Counted from the stretch's first letter, positions 27,635-37,437 are shown. The stretch is DNA of 64,000 nucleotides from JAFGJU01 sp964570935 (GCA_964570935.1 CAZMZP010000063.1:1-64000); one strand, 5' to 3'. The notes: generated from the sequence alone by a model not told the origin. Program-made: numbers and translations.

Positions 27635-28504
27635 GTGCTTTCGCTTCGGGACATAAGGCGACGGATAAAGAGCGTTCAGAGCACCAGGCAGATCGCCCGG
27701 GCCATGGAGATGGTGTCGGCCGCCCGTCTGAAGCGTTCGCAGGCGCGCCTCGCCGCAGCACGGCCTTATGCGGACAAGATGGACGCCGTGGTGAAGAGGA
27801 TATCGCATTCCGGCGAATCGCAGGCGCACCCGTTCCTCGTCCCTCGGGCGCCGGTGGCGACCGGCGTGTGCGTGATCGCTTCGGACAGGGGGCTCTGCGG
27901 CGCGTTCAATTCGAACGTGATATCGAAGGCGGACGAACTGGCCGGAGAGCTCGCACGCAAGGAGGGCTGCGTCAGCGTACGGTTCTCGCCGGTGGGCAGA
28001 AAGGCCGCCAACCACTACAGAAGAAGAGGAGAAGACGTCCTCTGCCATTTTCCGGAGCTGGGGGCCTTCGCGGACGTGAGTCTCACGCACCAGCTCTCGG
28101 CACGACTGATGGAATATTTCCTGAACGGCGGGCTGGACGAGGTGTGGCTGGTGTACACGCATTTCGTGTCGTCCGGCTCGCGCAGGGTGGTTGCGGAGAG
28201 GCTCCTGCCGCTCGCCCAGGAGGAGGAAGACTCTACCGGTGAGGGGTACGGCTACATCTTCGAGCCGCCCGCCGCCCAACTGCTGGGCACCCTGCTTCCC
28301 AGGTACATAGAAATGAGAGTGTTCATGGCCGTTGCCGAATCGTGCGCCTCTGAGCACTCGGCCAGGATGGTCGCCATGAGTTTCGCGACTAAGAACGCCG
28401 ACGACATGGGCTACGAGCTCACCCTGGCGCGAAACAGGGCGAGACAGAGCGCGATCACGAAGGAGATTGCGGACATAGTTGGAACGGCCGAGGCGGTGAG
28501 ATAG
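27635..28504 (+). CDS. atpG: F1 ATP synthase subunit gamma
   Basis: Central rotor shaft, 289 residues, GTG start. The N-terminal helix RDIRRRIKSVQSTRQIARAM and the C-terminal helix ending NRARQSAITKEIADIVGTAE are the coiled-coil pair. The Rossmann-like middle has CVIASDRGLCGAFNSNVI. About 60 bases follow atpA. Confidence 0.94.
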   Translation: MLSLRDIRRRIKSVQSTRQIARAMEMVSAARLKRSQARLAAARPYADKMDAVVKRISHSGESQAHPFLVPRAPVATGVCVIASDRGLCGAFNSNVISKADELAGELARKEGCVSVRFSPVGRKAANHYRRRGEDVLCHFPELGAFADVSLTHQLSARLMEYFLNGGLDEVWLVYTHFVSSGSRRVVAERLLPLAQEEEDSTGEGYGYIFEPPAAQLLGTLLPRYIEMRVFMAVAESCASEHSARMVAMSFATKNADDMGYELTLARNRARQSAITKEIADIVGTAEAVR

Positions 28505-28559
28505 CTTACCCCCGGGGCCGGCTTCCGCGCTTTGAAGTCAATCGGACTACGGAGGATTC

Positions 28560-30002
28560 ATGGAAAAGGCCGCGACTGACGCTCGCGACGTGAAAAAACC
28601 CGGCCGTGTCGTGCAGGTAATCGGTCCGACAGTGGACGTCCAGTTCGAGGCCGAGGAACTGCCGGAAATATACAACGCGCTCAAGATAGTGGACGAAAAA
28701 CGCGGCATTGAGCTCGTTGTCGAGGTGGCCCTGCACCTCGGAGACAACACCGTGCGCTGCGTGGCCATGGCCTCGACGGACGGGCTCGTGCGCGGCATGC
28801 GGGTCATCGATACCGGCGGGCCCATCACCGTTCCGGTGGGGGAGCAGACCCTCGGCCGGCTCTTCAACCTGGTTGGCGAGCCGATCGACAATCTCGGGCC
28901 CATCCCGCATCCCGAGAAGCGTTATCCCATCCACAGGTCTTCGCCGTCTTTTGAGGCGCAGGAGACCAAGACCACGATCTTCGAGACCGGCATAAAGGTC
29001 ATAGACCTTCTCGCCCCGTACGCCACGGGCGGGAAGATAGGGCTCTTCGGCGGAGCCGGCCTGGGCAAGACCGTCATCCTGATGGAGCTCATCCGCAACA
29101 TAGCCACGGAACACGGAGGGTATTCGGTGTTCGCGGGCGTAGGTGAGAGGACGAGGGAGGGAAACGACCTCTGGCTGGACATGCGGCAGTCCGGCGTCAT
29201 CTCCAAGACGTGTCTGGTGTTCGGGCAGATGAACGAGCCGCCGGGCGCGAGGCTCAGGGTCGGTCTCACGGGCGTCACGATGGCCGAGTACTTCAGGGAC
29301 GAAGAGAACCAGGACGTCCTTCTCTTTATAGACAACATATTCCGTTTTGTGCAGGCCGGCTCGGAGGTCTCGGCCCTCCTCGGGCGTATGCCTTCGGCGG
29401 TGGGCTACCAGCCCACGCTGGGGACGGAAATGGGCGAGCTCCAGGAGAGGATCACGTCCACAAAGACGGGCTCGATAACTTCCGTGCAGGCCATCTACGT
29501 CCCCGCGGACGACCTCACGGACCCCGCCCCGGCCACTGCGTTCTCGCATCTGGACGCAACCACGGTGCTCTCCCGGAAGATCTCGCAGCTGGGCATCTAT
29601 CCGGCAGTCGACCCGCTCGATTCGACGTCCAGGATTCTCGACCCGAAGGTGGTGGGTGACAGGCACTACACCGTGGCCAGAAGCGTACAGAAGATCCTGC
29701 AGAGATACAAAGACCTCCAGGACATCATAGCGATCCTGGGAATAGACGAACTGTCGGAGGAAGACAAGCTGGTGGTCGCCCGCGCCAGAAAGATCCAGAA
29801 ATTCCTGTCGCAGCCGTTCTTCGTGGCCGAGGCATTCACTGGCAGAAAGGGCCGCTACGTCAAGCTCGAGGACACGATACGAGCGTTCGAGGACATAGTG
29901 CGGGGCAAGCACGACGAAGTCCCCGAGGCCGCATTCTACATGGTGGGCACGATCGAAGAGGTGCACGAACAGGCGGAGCAGATGAGAAAGGCCGCGGCGT
30001 AA
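28560..30002 (+). CDS. atpD: F1 ATP synthase subunit beta
   Basis: Catalytic subunit, 480 residues. Intact P-loop GGAGLGKTVI, the GVGERTREGNDLW segment with the catalytic Glu, Walker B LLFIDNIFRFVQAGSEVS and the DELSEEDK catch-loop equivalent of DELSD. ATG 28560 follows GGAGG. Confidence 0.97.
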   Translation: MEKAATDARDVKKPGRVVQVIGPTVDVQFEAEELPEIYNALKIVDEKRGIELVVEVALHLGDNTVRCVAMASTDGLVRGMRVIDTGGPITVPVGEQTLGRLFNLVGEPIDNLGPIPHPEKRYPIHRSSPSFEAQETKTTIFETGIKVIDLLAPYATGGKIGLFGGAGLGKTVILMELIRNIATEHGGYSVFAGVGERTREGNDLWLDMRQSGVISKTCLVFGQMNEPPGARLRVGLTGVTMAEYFRDEENQDVLLFIDNIFRFVQAGSEVSALLGRMPSAVGYQPTLGTEMGELQERITSTKTGSITSVQAIYVPADDLTDPAPATAFSHLDATTVLSRKISQLGIYPAVDPLDSTSRILDPKVVGDRHYTVARSVQKILQRYKDLQDIIAILGIDELSEEDKLVVARARKIQKFLSQPFFVAEAFTGRKGRYVKLEDTIRAFEDIVRGKHDEVPEAAFYMVGTIEEVHEQAEQMRKAAA

Positions 30003-30079
30003 CCCGAAGCGCTGCGCCGAGGACGGCCTACCGCTCCCGACGACGCCGTCGCGAGCGGTTCGCTTACAGGACGAATCAA

Positions 30080-30496
30080 GTGGCTGAACTTTTCAGACTG
30101 AAGATTCTCACGCTCGAGAAGAGCGCCTACGACGCCGACGTGACGTCCATCATAGTGCACGGCATGGAGGGTTACTTCGGCGTGCTGGCCCATCACGCGC
30201 CCCTGACCGCGGCGCTTCTGCCCGGTAAGCTCACGGTGATAGACGCCGAGGGCACGGAAAGCATCTACGCGGTGAGCGGCGGGTTCCTCGAAGTCTCCGG
30301 CAACGTGGCCACGCTACTCGCCGACGCCATCGAGCAGGCGTGCGACATCGACCTGGCCAGGGCGGAGGCGGCCAGGGAAAAGGCCTTCAAGATGCTGTGC
30401 TCCGTAGAGGCCAACCCCGACGCCGCCGGCGCGAGGTCCGCCTTCACGAGGGCCATCAACCGCATTCAGGTCTGCCGCCTCCAGAAGCCCGAATAG
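30080..30496 (+). CDS. atpC: F1 ATP synthase subunit epsilon
   Basis: 138 residues, GTG start. The N-terminal beta sandwich shows the family pattern (FRLKILTLEKSAYDADVTSI, GYFGVLAHHAPLTAALLPG, YAVSGGFLEVSGNVATLLAD), followed by a helical C-terminal hairpin. It closes the operon. Confidence 0.93.
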   Translation: MAELFRLKILTLEKSAYDADVTSIIVHGMEGYFGVLAHHAPLTAALLPGKLTVIDAEGTESIYAVSGGFLEVSGNVATLLADAIEQACDIDLARAEAAREKAFKMLCSVEANPDAAGARSAFTRAINRIQVCRLQKPE

Positions 30497-30617
30497 CGGA
30501 GAGCGGGCGTCGGGCGGGCGTTGGATACGGCGCGGCGCGCGGGACGCGCAGACGGGGACGCGGACTCTAGCGGCTGACCTCACGAGCCCCCCCGTTTCGC
30601 GGAGGAGATTCACCCCT

Positions 30618-31658
30618 GTGCTGGTCTTAGGAATCGAGACTTCCTGCGACGACACCGCGGCGGCGGTGCTCAGAGACGGGAAGGAGATCCTTTCGAACGT
30701 CGTCTCGTCGCAATCAGTGCACCAGCTGTACGGCGGCGTGGTGCCGGAGATAGCGTCCAGGTATCACATCACACTTGTGGTGCCTGTTGTGAAGGCCGCG
30801 CTAAGAGAAGCCGGCGTGACGCTGGAGGAGATCGACGGAATCGCGGCCACCATGGGCCCAGGCCTCATCGGCTCGCTCCTGGTGGGACTCTGCTTCGGCA
30901 AGGCGCTGGCGTTCGCGACGAGGAAACCCTGGGTGGGCGTGAATCACATCGAAGCGCACCTGTTCGCGGTCCTGGCGGAGGCCCGGGAGCTGGCCCCGCC
31001 GTTTCTGGGACTGTGCGTGTCTGGCGGACACACCGAGCTTGTGTACGTACGGGAGTTCGGACAATACGAGCTTGTCGGCTCGACCGTCGACGACGCAGCC
31101 GGTGAGGCGATAGACAAGGTCGCCAAGATGATGGGCCTGGGGTTTCCGGGCGGGCCGGAGATTGAAGCCCTCGCCGCCGCGGGCGACCCGGACCGGATCG
31201 CCTTCCCAAAGGCGAAGCTGAAGCGAGCGGGCATGGACATGAGCTTCAGCGGGCTCAAGACGGCGGTCAAGTACTACCTTGAAACCCATGCGCCGCTGAC
31301 GGAGGAGTTGAAGCGTGACGTTGCCGCGTCCTTCCAGCGCACTGTCAACGAGGTGCTGGTTCAGAAGTTGGCGGAGGCCTGCGAGGTCAAAGACGTCCGC
31401 CAAGCCGTGCTGGCAGGCGGTGTCGCGTGCAACACTGCGTTGAGAAGAGCAGCGGCCGCCGCATGCGAAGAGCGCAGCGTGGAATTGCTGATACCGTCGC
31501 CGCCCCTTTGCTCGGACAACGCTGCCATGGTTGCCGTTGCGGGCACGCTCCGGCTCGAAGCCGGCGAGCGCTCACCCCTCGGACTCTGCGCGTGCTCGAC
31601 GCTGGAGGAAGTACTTACTACTTGTTCCTCTGTATCGCGCCCGACTTCTCCTGTTTGA
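30618..31658 (+). CDS. tsaD: tRNA N6-threonylcarbamoyladenosine transferase TsaD
   Basis: Transfers threonylcarbamoyl to A37 of ANN-decoding tRNAs. 346 residues, GTG start after GGAGGAG. The ASKHA fold shows GIETSCDDTA, NHIEAHLFA (metal-binding His pair), CVSGGHTELVYV, FPGGPEIEALA, MSFSGLKTAV and AGGVACNTALR. The last 14 codons overlap, tail to tail, the S41 protease gene on the other strand. Confidence 0.95.
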   Translation: MLVLGIETSCDDTAAAVLRDGKEILSNVVSSQSVHQLYGGVVPEIASRYHITLVVPVVKAALREAGVTLEEIDGIAATMGPGLIGSLLVGLCFGKALAFATRKPWVGVNHIEAHLFAVLAEARELAPPFLGLCVSGGHTELVYVREFGQYELVGSTVDDAAGEAIDKVAKMMGLGFPGGPEIEALAAAGDPDRIAFPKAKLKRAGMDMSFSGLKTAVKYYLETHAPLTEELKRDVAASFQRTVNEVLVQKLAEACEVKDVRQAVLAGGVACNTALRRAAAAACEERSVELLIPSPPLCSDNAAMVAVAGTLRLEAGERSPLGLCACSTLEEVLTTCSSVSRPTSPV

Positions 31659-32910
31659 TGCGGCGGACCGCGGCCTCGAGCTGAGAGTCCGCGCCTCTCA
31701 GGAGCATCTCACGGCTCAGCGCCACCTCGACGTCCGGGACGACACCGCTCCCTTCAAGTACGACGCCGTCAGGAGTACTGAGTTGGGCGACCGGATACAT
31801 GAGAATGGCCCCGCCGGGTAGCATAGTGATGTCGGACTCCGTGACTGACCCTGGGCTGCGATCGCCGACCACCGTTGCACGCTTAGCACCCTGCAGACTG
31901 GCGGCAAGAAGCTCACTTGCCGAACCGCTTGTCACGTCGGTGAGCAAGACCATGGGGCCTCTGTAGGCGGTGTCGGAGGGAGCGGAGAAGACATCGGACT
32001 TGCCTTCCCTGGTTTTCCTTTGGAAAAGAAGTGTCTTCTCCACCAGAAAGAGGTCCGCCATTCCCTCTATCTCTCCTCCGGAATTTCCGCGCAGGTCGAA
32101 GACGAGCCCGGACAGGTCTCCCATGGACTTGATCGCGGCGGCAATCTGAGGAGCCAGCTGAGGCTGAAGAGTGTTCAGGCGCACGTAGCCGATTCCGTCG
32201 TCCAGCCGCTTCATCTCGAACTCTATGGCCATGAAGAGCCTGCCGCCCGGCCCCACCGCGACTCCCGTCCGCTTTGTCCTCGCGATTATGCTCTGGTGCG
32301 TCTCACCCCTCCCGTCCGTGTACGCGACGGCGACCTCGGCCCCCGGGGTGCCGTAGATGCGTCCCATGATTCCCTTGGTGACCTGGGCGATTCGGTTGCG
32401 GTCGTTGCGCGGGGGCATGTCCCGGCGTACCTCCTTTTCGATCTGCGCGACGGGAACGCTGTCCACGGCCTGAATGACGTACCCGGGCCGAAGACCGGCA
32501 TCGTAGGCTGGCGACCGAAAATCCACCGACGTAATCACGGCCTCACCATCGAGCATTCTCAGACCTACCCCGATGCCGCCAGGTGCGAACACGGCCGGTT
32601 CGACCGCCTGAAGGAGCCCGGGCGGGACAAGGGCGGCGTGTGAGACGTTCAGCTCCCAGAGCATCTTGTTGACGAGAGCGTAGAATGTCTCGTCGTCTTC
32701 TGCCGAGGCAATCTGGGGCGAGTAGACGTCGTGGACCGTCCGCCAATCTAGGCCCCCAAAGGACGTGTCGAAATACGTCTCGTTGACCTTCTTCCATATT
32801 GCCTCGAACCCGGCGGCGTACCCCTCCTTGTTCGTCTGGGAGACTGCAACTCCTGAGCACGTAGATAGACAGGCAATCACGATGAGCGAGGTAACGATTC
32901 TGTGGGTCAT
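31618..32910 (-). CDS. secreted S41-family C-terminal processing protease-like protein
   Basis: 430 residues from ATG 32910, which has AGGAGGG upstream. Signal peptide MTHRIVTSLIVIACLSTCSG. The N-terminal cap is followed by a PDZ domain (about 110-195; GIGVGLRMLDGEAVITSVDF, AGLRPGYVIQAVDSV) and the S41 core with LVFDLRGNSGGEI and nucleophile Ser in VTSGSASELLAASLQG. It probably acts in the periplasm or outside. The 3' end overlaps tsaD by 41 bases, convergent. Confidence 0.9.
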   Translation of the reverse strand: MTHRIVTSLIVIACLSTCSGVAVSQTNKEGYAAGFEAIWKKVNETYFDTSFGGLDWRTVHDVYSPQIASAEDDETFYALVNKMLWELNVSHAALVPPGLLQAVEPAVFAPGGIGVGLRMLDGEAVITSVDFRSPAYDAGLRPGYVIQAVDSVPVAQIEKEVRRDMPPRNDRNRIAQVTKGIMGRIYGTPGAEVAVAYTDGRGETHQSIIARTKRTGVAVGPGGRLFMAIEFEMKRLDDGIGYVRLNTLQPQLAPQIAAAIKSMGDLSGLVFDLRGNSGGEIEGMADLFLVEKTLLFQRKTREGKSDVFSAPSDTAYRGPMVLLTDVTSGSASELLAASLQGAKRATVVGDRSPGSVTESDITMLPGGAILMYPVAQLSTPDGVVLEGSGVVPDVEVALSREMLLRGADSQLEAAVRRIKQEKSGAIQRNK

Positions 32911-33236
32911 GGCGGTTCCCTCCTGGCATGTCAGGCCGCAACGATAGTACTTCCTCTTGGTGCGCAATTCCAGCCTTCTTGTCGTGCTGGGTAGGCGCTG
33001 GAGTCCCGCGCGCTCCCGCCGGGGCCGGAGGCTGGACTTCGTTGCTCGGCGCGGAACACTCTGAAACTTAAACGAATTAGCCGTCCTGTTGCGCAATGCG
33101 AGTCGCTTCGCAAAGTGCAACGCCTCCAGCCCGCGAGTGGCCGCCGCCCGGCCAATCGTCCTACCGACCCACACCGCAATCTGTTTATTGACAATGCGTT
33201 ATGCCCCCCGGCCCGCCGCCGCCGCCGGCCGGTCAC

Positions 33237-33251
33237 TGGCACACTTATTGC
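33237..33251 (+). promoter_or_regulatory. sigma54-type -24/-12 promoter
   Basis: TGGCAC-ACTTA-TTGC (33237-33251) keeps the GG and GC at the required 12-base offset and matches TGGCACRNNNNTTGC throughout. The response-regulator start codon is 66 bases downstream. It is the only such match I noticed in an intergenic region here. Confidence 0.6.
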
Positions 33252-33316
33252 GTTCCCCGAACACAGGCGTCCAACCGTCGCAGTGTCTTCATCGATTATT
33301 TCGGAAGGAGAAGTGC

Positions 33317-34279
33317 TTGAAGCAGAGAATCCTCGTCGCCGAGGACGACACCAACATCAGGCACGTGCTCAAGATTCAACTGGAAGGCGCGGGCTACGAA
33401 GTAGTCGCGGCCGAGGACGGCATCAAGGCGCTCGAGGAAGTCAGCCGGCAGGTGCCCGACTTGATACTTCTGGACATCATGATGCCCAAGATGGACGGCT
33501 ACGAGCTCTGCAGGTATCTCAAAGCCGACTTCCGCACGAGCAAGGTCCCGATAATCATGCTGACCGCCAAGTCCACCGAGAACGACAAGGTGAACGGCCT
33601 GGAGCTAGGTGCCAACGACTACCTCACAAAGCCGTACAGCTCCAAGGAGCTCCTGGCCAGGGTGAAAGGCCTTCTCCAGTGGAGCAACTCAGAGCGGGAG
33701 GCCAACCCGCTCACCGGTCTTCCGGGCAACATCGCTATCGAAAAGGAGCTCAAGCGGAGAGTCGATTCCCGGAAGCCGTTTGTGTTTGCCATGTGCGACG
33801 TGGACTACTTCAAGGCGTACAACGACCGTTACGGCTACGCCAGGGGCGACCAGGGGATAAGGATGGCGGCCTCCGTCATCACCGACGCCGTGCACGAGCG
33901 CGGCGCCGCCGATGACTTCGTAGGCCACATAGGCGGGGACGACTTCGTGTTCATCAGCACCCCGAACAGGGCCGACCACATCGGAGAGCGCATCACGGCT
34001 GACTTCGAGCAGAGAGTGAACTTCCTCTATGACGAGGCCGACCGCAGGAGGGGATACATCGAAGTGCAGAACCGCAGGGGAGAGGCGGAACGGTTCGGTC
34101 CAATGACTATCACGATCGCCCTGGTGGACAGCCAGAGGCACAACATAGAGCACTTCGCGCAGGTGAGCGCGATCGCGGCGGAGCTCAAGTCGTACGGCAA
34201 GTCCCTGCCCGGCAGCGTCGTCGTGAAAGAACGGAGAACAGCACAGGAGCGGGTGCCGGACACAAAGACCGGCACGTAG
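33317..34279 (+). CDS. response regulator with GGDEF-like domain (REC-GGDDF)
   Basis: 320 residues. Start TTG 33317 is chosen because GGAAGGAG precedes it by six bases and the REC domain begins at once (RILVAEDDTN). The phosphoacceptor is in LILLDIMMPKMDG, with TKPYSSKEL later. The cyclase-like half has NPLTGLPGN, FAMCDVDYFKAYNDRYGYARGD and the signature GGDDF in place of GGDEF or GGEEF. The RxxD inhibitory site is absent (AADD at that place). Activity is possible but not certain. First gene of a three-gene signalling operon. Confidence 0.88.
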   Translation: MKQRILVAEDDTNIRHVLKIQLEGAGYEVVAAEDGIKALEEVSRQVPDLILLDIMMPKMDGYELCRYLKADFRTSKVPIIMLTAKSTENDKVNGLELGANDYLTKPYSSKELLARVKGLLQWSNSEREANPLTGLPGNIAIEKELKRRVDSRKPFVFAMCDVDYFKAYNDRYGYARGDQGIRMAASVITDAVHERGAADDFVGHIGGDDFVFISTPNRADHIGERITADFEQRVNFLYDEADRRRGYIEVQNRRGEAERFGPMTITIALVDSQRHNIEHFAQVSAIAAELKSYGKSLPGSVVVKERRTAQERVPDTKTGT

Positions 34280-34310
34280 AATAAATGCACAAGTTACCAG
34301 GAAGCGCAAA

Positions 34311-37037
34311 ATGCTTGCACACTTAATCACAATCGCCGCACGGAGCGTACCCGCCGTCGAATGGCCGTCCGCCGCGTACGAATCATACGCGGCCGTGTCC
34401 GACCCCATGAACGCCGCGGGTGTGGTCATCTTCGCGCTCTCGGGCCTGCTGGTGGCGAGCGTCGCCGTCGTCCGGAGCAAGAACAAGAAGCTCGGGGAGA
34501 CCCGTCGGGTGCTGGGACAGCGGTGCGAAAAGCTCCTCGGTCTGGCGGACGAGCTCGAGTGTGCGCGCGAGAGAGTCGCCGAGCTGTACCGCCACCAGCT
34601 CATGAGCAGCAAGAAGAGAGCGGAGAAGCTGACGAAGATCCTCGAGGTGGCCTCGGCCATCAACTCCAACCTGGACCTGGACACCGTGCTTAGCGGTGTC
34701 GCGTCGGCCGTCAGGGAAGCGCTGGGGTTCAGAATAGTCCTCCTGCGCATCCTGGACCCGCAGACCGGAAGGCTCGAGGCGAGAGCGTTCGCCGGCCTCG
34801 GCGTCGACGCAATCCGGAAGCTGGAGAGCAACGCGCTTCCCATCGGGGAATTCAAGAGCTGGTTGAAGCAGGAGTTCAGGATCAGCAGCTCCTACTTCAT
34901 CAGCCACAAACACAATTTCTGGAACGACAAGGGAGACGACAGCTCCTACGTGCCGGACCTGGGGCCCAGGGAGGAGAACGAATGGCACGAGCAAGACGTG
35001 CTTTTCGTACCCCTCATGACGCGTGACGAGAAACTCATCGGCTACCTCTCGGTGGACGACCCGGCGGACAGGCGGATCCCGACGATCGAGACCATCGAGC
35101 TGCTTGAAATTTTCGGCTCGCAGGCGGTCGCCGGAATCGAGAACGCCAGGCTGTACCGGGAGCTGGCCGATCACACGAAGCAGGTCGAGGAAGCCGCGGA
35201 ACGCATGAGGGAGCTGACCGAGCTCAAGTCCAATTTCGTGTCCACGGTCTCGCACGAGCTCCGCACTCCGCTGACCTCGATAAAGGCCTACGTCGAGACG
35301 CTGATCGAGAACGTCGGGGCAAAGAACGAAACGATGCAGAGGGAGTTCCTCACGATCATACACGAGGAGACGGAGAGACTGGCGCGCCTGATAGACGCCG
35401 TGCTGGACCTTTCGCAGCTGGAGTCGGGCACGTTCCGGATCAAGAAGGACGTGTTCGACATCGGGCAGGTCGTGAAGGACGTGGTCAACGTCCTGCGGCC
35501 GATGGCCGAGAAGAAGAGGCTCAAGGTGGAGGCGGACGTGCCGGAGTCCTCGCTCCTGCTGGAAGCCGACAAAGACTTGGTCAAACAGGTGATAGTCAAT
35601 CTCGTGGGGAACGCGATCAAGTTCACGCCGGTAGACGGGAAAGTGACCCTCGTGGCCAGGCTGGAAGGCTCGATGGTGAAACTGAGCGTCCAGGACACGG
35701 GAGTCGGCATACCCAAGGAGCAGATGGACAAGATCTTCGACCGCTTCTACCAGGTGGACGGGTCGGCGGCGCGGGAGTACGGGGGCGCCGGGCTGGGGCT
35801 CACCATCTGCAAAAGCATCATGGAGTGGCACGGCGGCACGATCGACGTCGAGAGCGACGAGGGCAAGGGGTCCAAGTTCATCACGGTGTTCCCGCAGAAA
35901 TCGCTCGAGACGAGGGCCTTCGCGAACAGTGGCGAAGAGGAAGACCGCACGTCTGAGAGCATCGCGAAGCTGACCGTCGAGATGATAGCGGAAGTGATGA
36001 ACGCGAAGACGGCCTCGTTGATGCTGTTGGACGACGAGATGCAGGAGCTGACCATAAAAGCGGCGCTGGGACTCGAAGACCACATCGTGAAGAACACGGT
36101 GGTGAAGGTGGGCGACAGCGTGTCCGGATGGGTGGCCAAGCACGGGAAACCGCTCCTCATCACGAACATCGAACAGGACGAAAGGTTCACCAGGGAGAAC
36201 CATCCGCAGTACGAAACCAAGTCGCTTCTGAGCGTGCCCATACGGAACGAGGGCAAGATAATCGGCGTTCTCAACATAAACAACAAGATCTCGTGCGCTC
36301 CGTTCACGGGCGACGACTCAATCTTGCTGTGCTGCCTGGCCGAGCGGGTCGGCGTCATCTGTAAGAACCTGGAATCGTACAGGGACGTCAGGCGCGTGGC
36401 CACGAGCACGGGCGAGGCGCTGAAGGCCCTTATTGTGAACATGAGGCGCAATCGCCTGAAGCTCTGCTCCGGCCAGTTCGTCAAGTACGCGGTGGAAGTC
36501 GCGCGGCGGATAGGAATGACCGGGCAGGACCTGGGCGTGATGGCCTACGTGGCCAGCATCCACGACGTCGGCATGGTCCGCATCGGGCGCCGGCTGGTGG
36601 AGAGCTCGTGCAGGTTCGGAGAGAAGGAGGTCGAGCTCCTGCACAGGCACCCGGAGGAAGGAATCGAGATAGTGCGGCCGATCGAGTTCATGGAACAGGT
36701 GAACGAGCTGATACTCTGCCACCACGAACGTGTGGACGGCACCGGCTACCCGCGGGGGGTGCGCGGCTATCAGATCCCGCTGGGCGGGAGGATTCTGGCA
36801 GTGGTGGACGCCTACGAATCCATGCGACTCGGAAGGCCCTACAGAGAGGCGCTCAACGACATCGATGCGATGGCCGAGCTCCGCCGCTGCGCGGGCAGCC
36901 AGTTCGACGAAGAGGTCGTGGAGACCCTCATAAAGATCATCGAAGACGAGAAGATAACCGCGGCCGTGGGGTTCAGGCCGCGCGCCGCCCGTGGAGTTGC
37001 GAACAATCAAGTAGGGACCCTGACGGAAGGAGGATAA
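34311..37037 (+). CDS. hybrid sensor histidine kinase: TM-GAF-HisKA-HATPase-GAF-HD-GYP-like
   Basis: 908 residues. A transmembrane segment (about 36-55) is followed by a coiled coil and GAF1 (about 100-285). The kinase core has the phosphoacceptor His in VSHELRTPLTSI, N box NLVGNAIKFTP, G1 DTGVGIP and G2 GGAGLGLTIC. GAF2 (about 545-690) precedes an HD-GYP-like domain (about 700-890) with IHDVGM in place of HDIGK but intact HHERVDGTGYP and VVDAYESM. Joining a kinase and an HD-GYP in one chain is unusual. The ATG follows AGGAAG. Confidence 0.9.
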   Translation: MLAHLITIAARSVPAVEWPSAAYESYAAVSDPMNAAGVVIFALSGLLVASVAVVRSKNKKLGETRRVLGQRCEKLLGLADELECARERVAELYRHQLMSSKKRAEKLTKILEVASAINSNLDLDTVLSGVASAVREALGFRIVLLRILDPQTGRLEARAFAGLGVDAIRKLESNALPIGEFKSWLKQEFRISSSYFISHKHNFWNDKGDDSSYVPDLGPREENEWHEQDVLFVPLMTRDEKLIGYLSVDDPADRRIPTIETIELLEIFGSQAVAGIENARLYRELADHTKQVEEAAERMRELTELKSNFVSTVSHELRTPLTSIKAYVETLIENVGAKNETMQREFLTIIHEETERLARLIDAVLDLSQLESGTFRIKKDVFDIGQVVKDVVNVLRPMAEKKRLKVEADVPESSLLLEADKDLVKQVIVNLVGNAIKFTPVDGKVTLVARLEGSMVKLSVQDTGVGIPKEQMDKIFDRFYQVDGSAAREYGGAGLGLTICKSIMEWHGGTIDVESDEGKGSKFITVFPQKSLETRAFANSGEEEDRTSESIAKLTVEMIAEVMNAKTASLMLLDDEMQELTIKAALGLEDHIVKNTVVKVGDSVSGWVAKHGKPLLITNIEQDERFTRENHPQYETKSLLSVPIRNEGKIIGVLNINNKISCAPFTGDDSILLCCLAERVGVICKNLESYRDVRRVATSTGEALKALIVNMRRNRLKLCSGQFVKYAVEVARRIGMTGQDLGVMAYVASIHDVGMVRIGRRLVESSCRFGEKEVELLHRHPEEGIEIVRPIEFMEQVNELILCHHERVDGTGYPRGVRGYQIPLGGRILAVVDAYESMRLGRPYREALNDIDAMAELRRCAGSQFDEEVVETLIKIIEDEKITAAVGFRPRAARGVANNQVGTLTEGG

Positions 37038-37041
37038 GATT

Positions 37042-37437
37042 ATGTCGAAGGGGAAGATCCTGGTAGTGGACGACGAGATATACATCGTCCATATACTGGA
37101 CTTCAGCCTTGGCATGGAGGGCTACGAGGTGGTGACCGCCCTTGACGGCGAGCAGGCTCTTCACAAGGTGAAGAGCGACAAGCCTGACCTCGTTGTGCTC
37201 GACATCATGATGCCGAAGCTGGACGGATACGAGACCTGCAAGATACTGAAGAACGACCCCGAGACGAAGAACATTCCAGTCATACTGCTGTCCGCGAAGG
37301 GCAGAAACGTCGACCAAACGATGGGATTCCAGGTCGGCGCCGACGACTACATCACGAAACCTTTCAGTCCGCGGAAGCTGGTCGAGAGAATCAACATGAT
37401 TCTCGGTCAGCCCAGCACCCAGCAGATTGCCAGTTAG
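37042..37437 (+). CDS. single-domain response regulator (CheY-like)
   Basis: 131 residues of REC only: ILVVDDEIYI, phosphoacceptor Asp in LVVLDIMMPKLDG, LLSAKG and TKPFSPRKL. It starts four bases after the kinase stop, with GGAGG upstream. It is a likely phosphorylation partner of that kinase. No output domain. Confidence 0.93.
   Translation: MSKGKILVVDDEIYIVHILDFSLGMEGYEVVTALDGEQALHKVKSDKPDLVVLDIMMPKLDGYETCKILKNDPETKNIPVILLSAKGRNVDQTMGFQVGADDYITKPFSPRKLVERINMILGQPSTQQIAS

Noticed and set aside
27568..28242. 224-codon frame overlapping the atpG start
   Set aside because: It is a shifted frame of atpG with Arg/Gly-rich nonsense composition.
34383..36203. Long antisense open frame (606 codons) opposite the histidine kinase
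   Set aside because: High-GC mirror of a clear kinase gene; no recognisable motifs and unusual composition. The same applies to the long antisense frames at 14420-16048 and 60282-61877.
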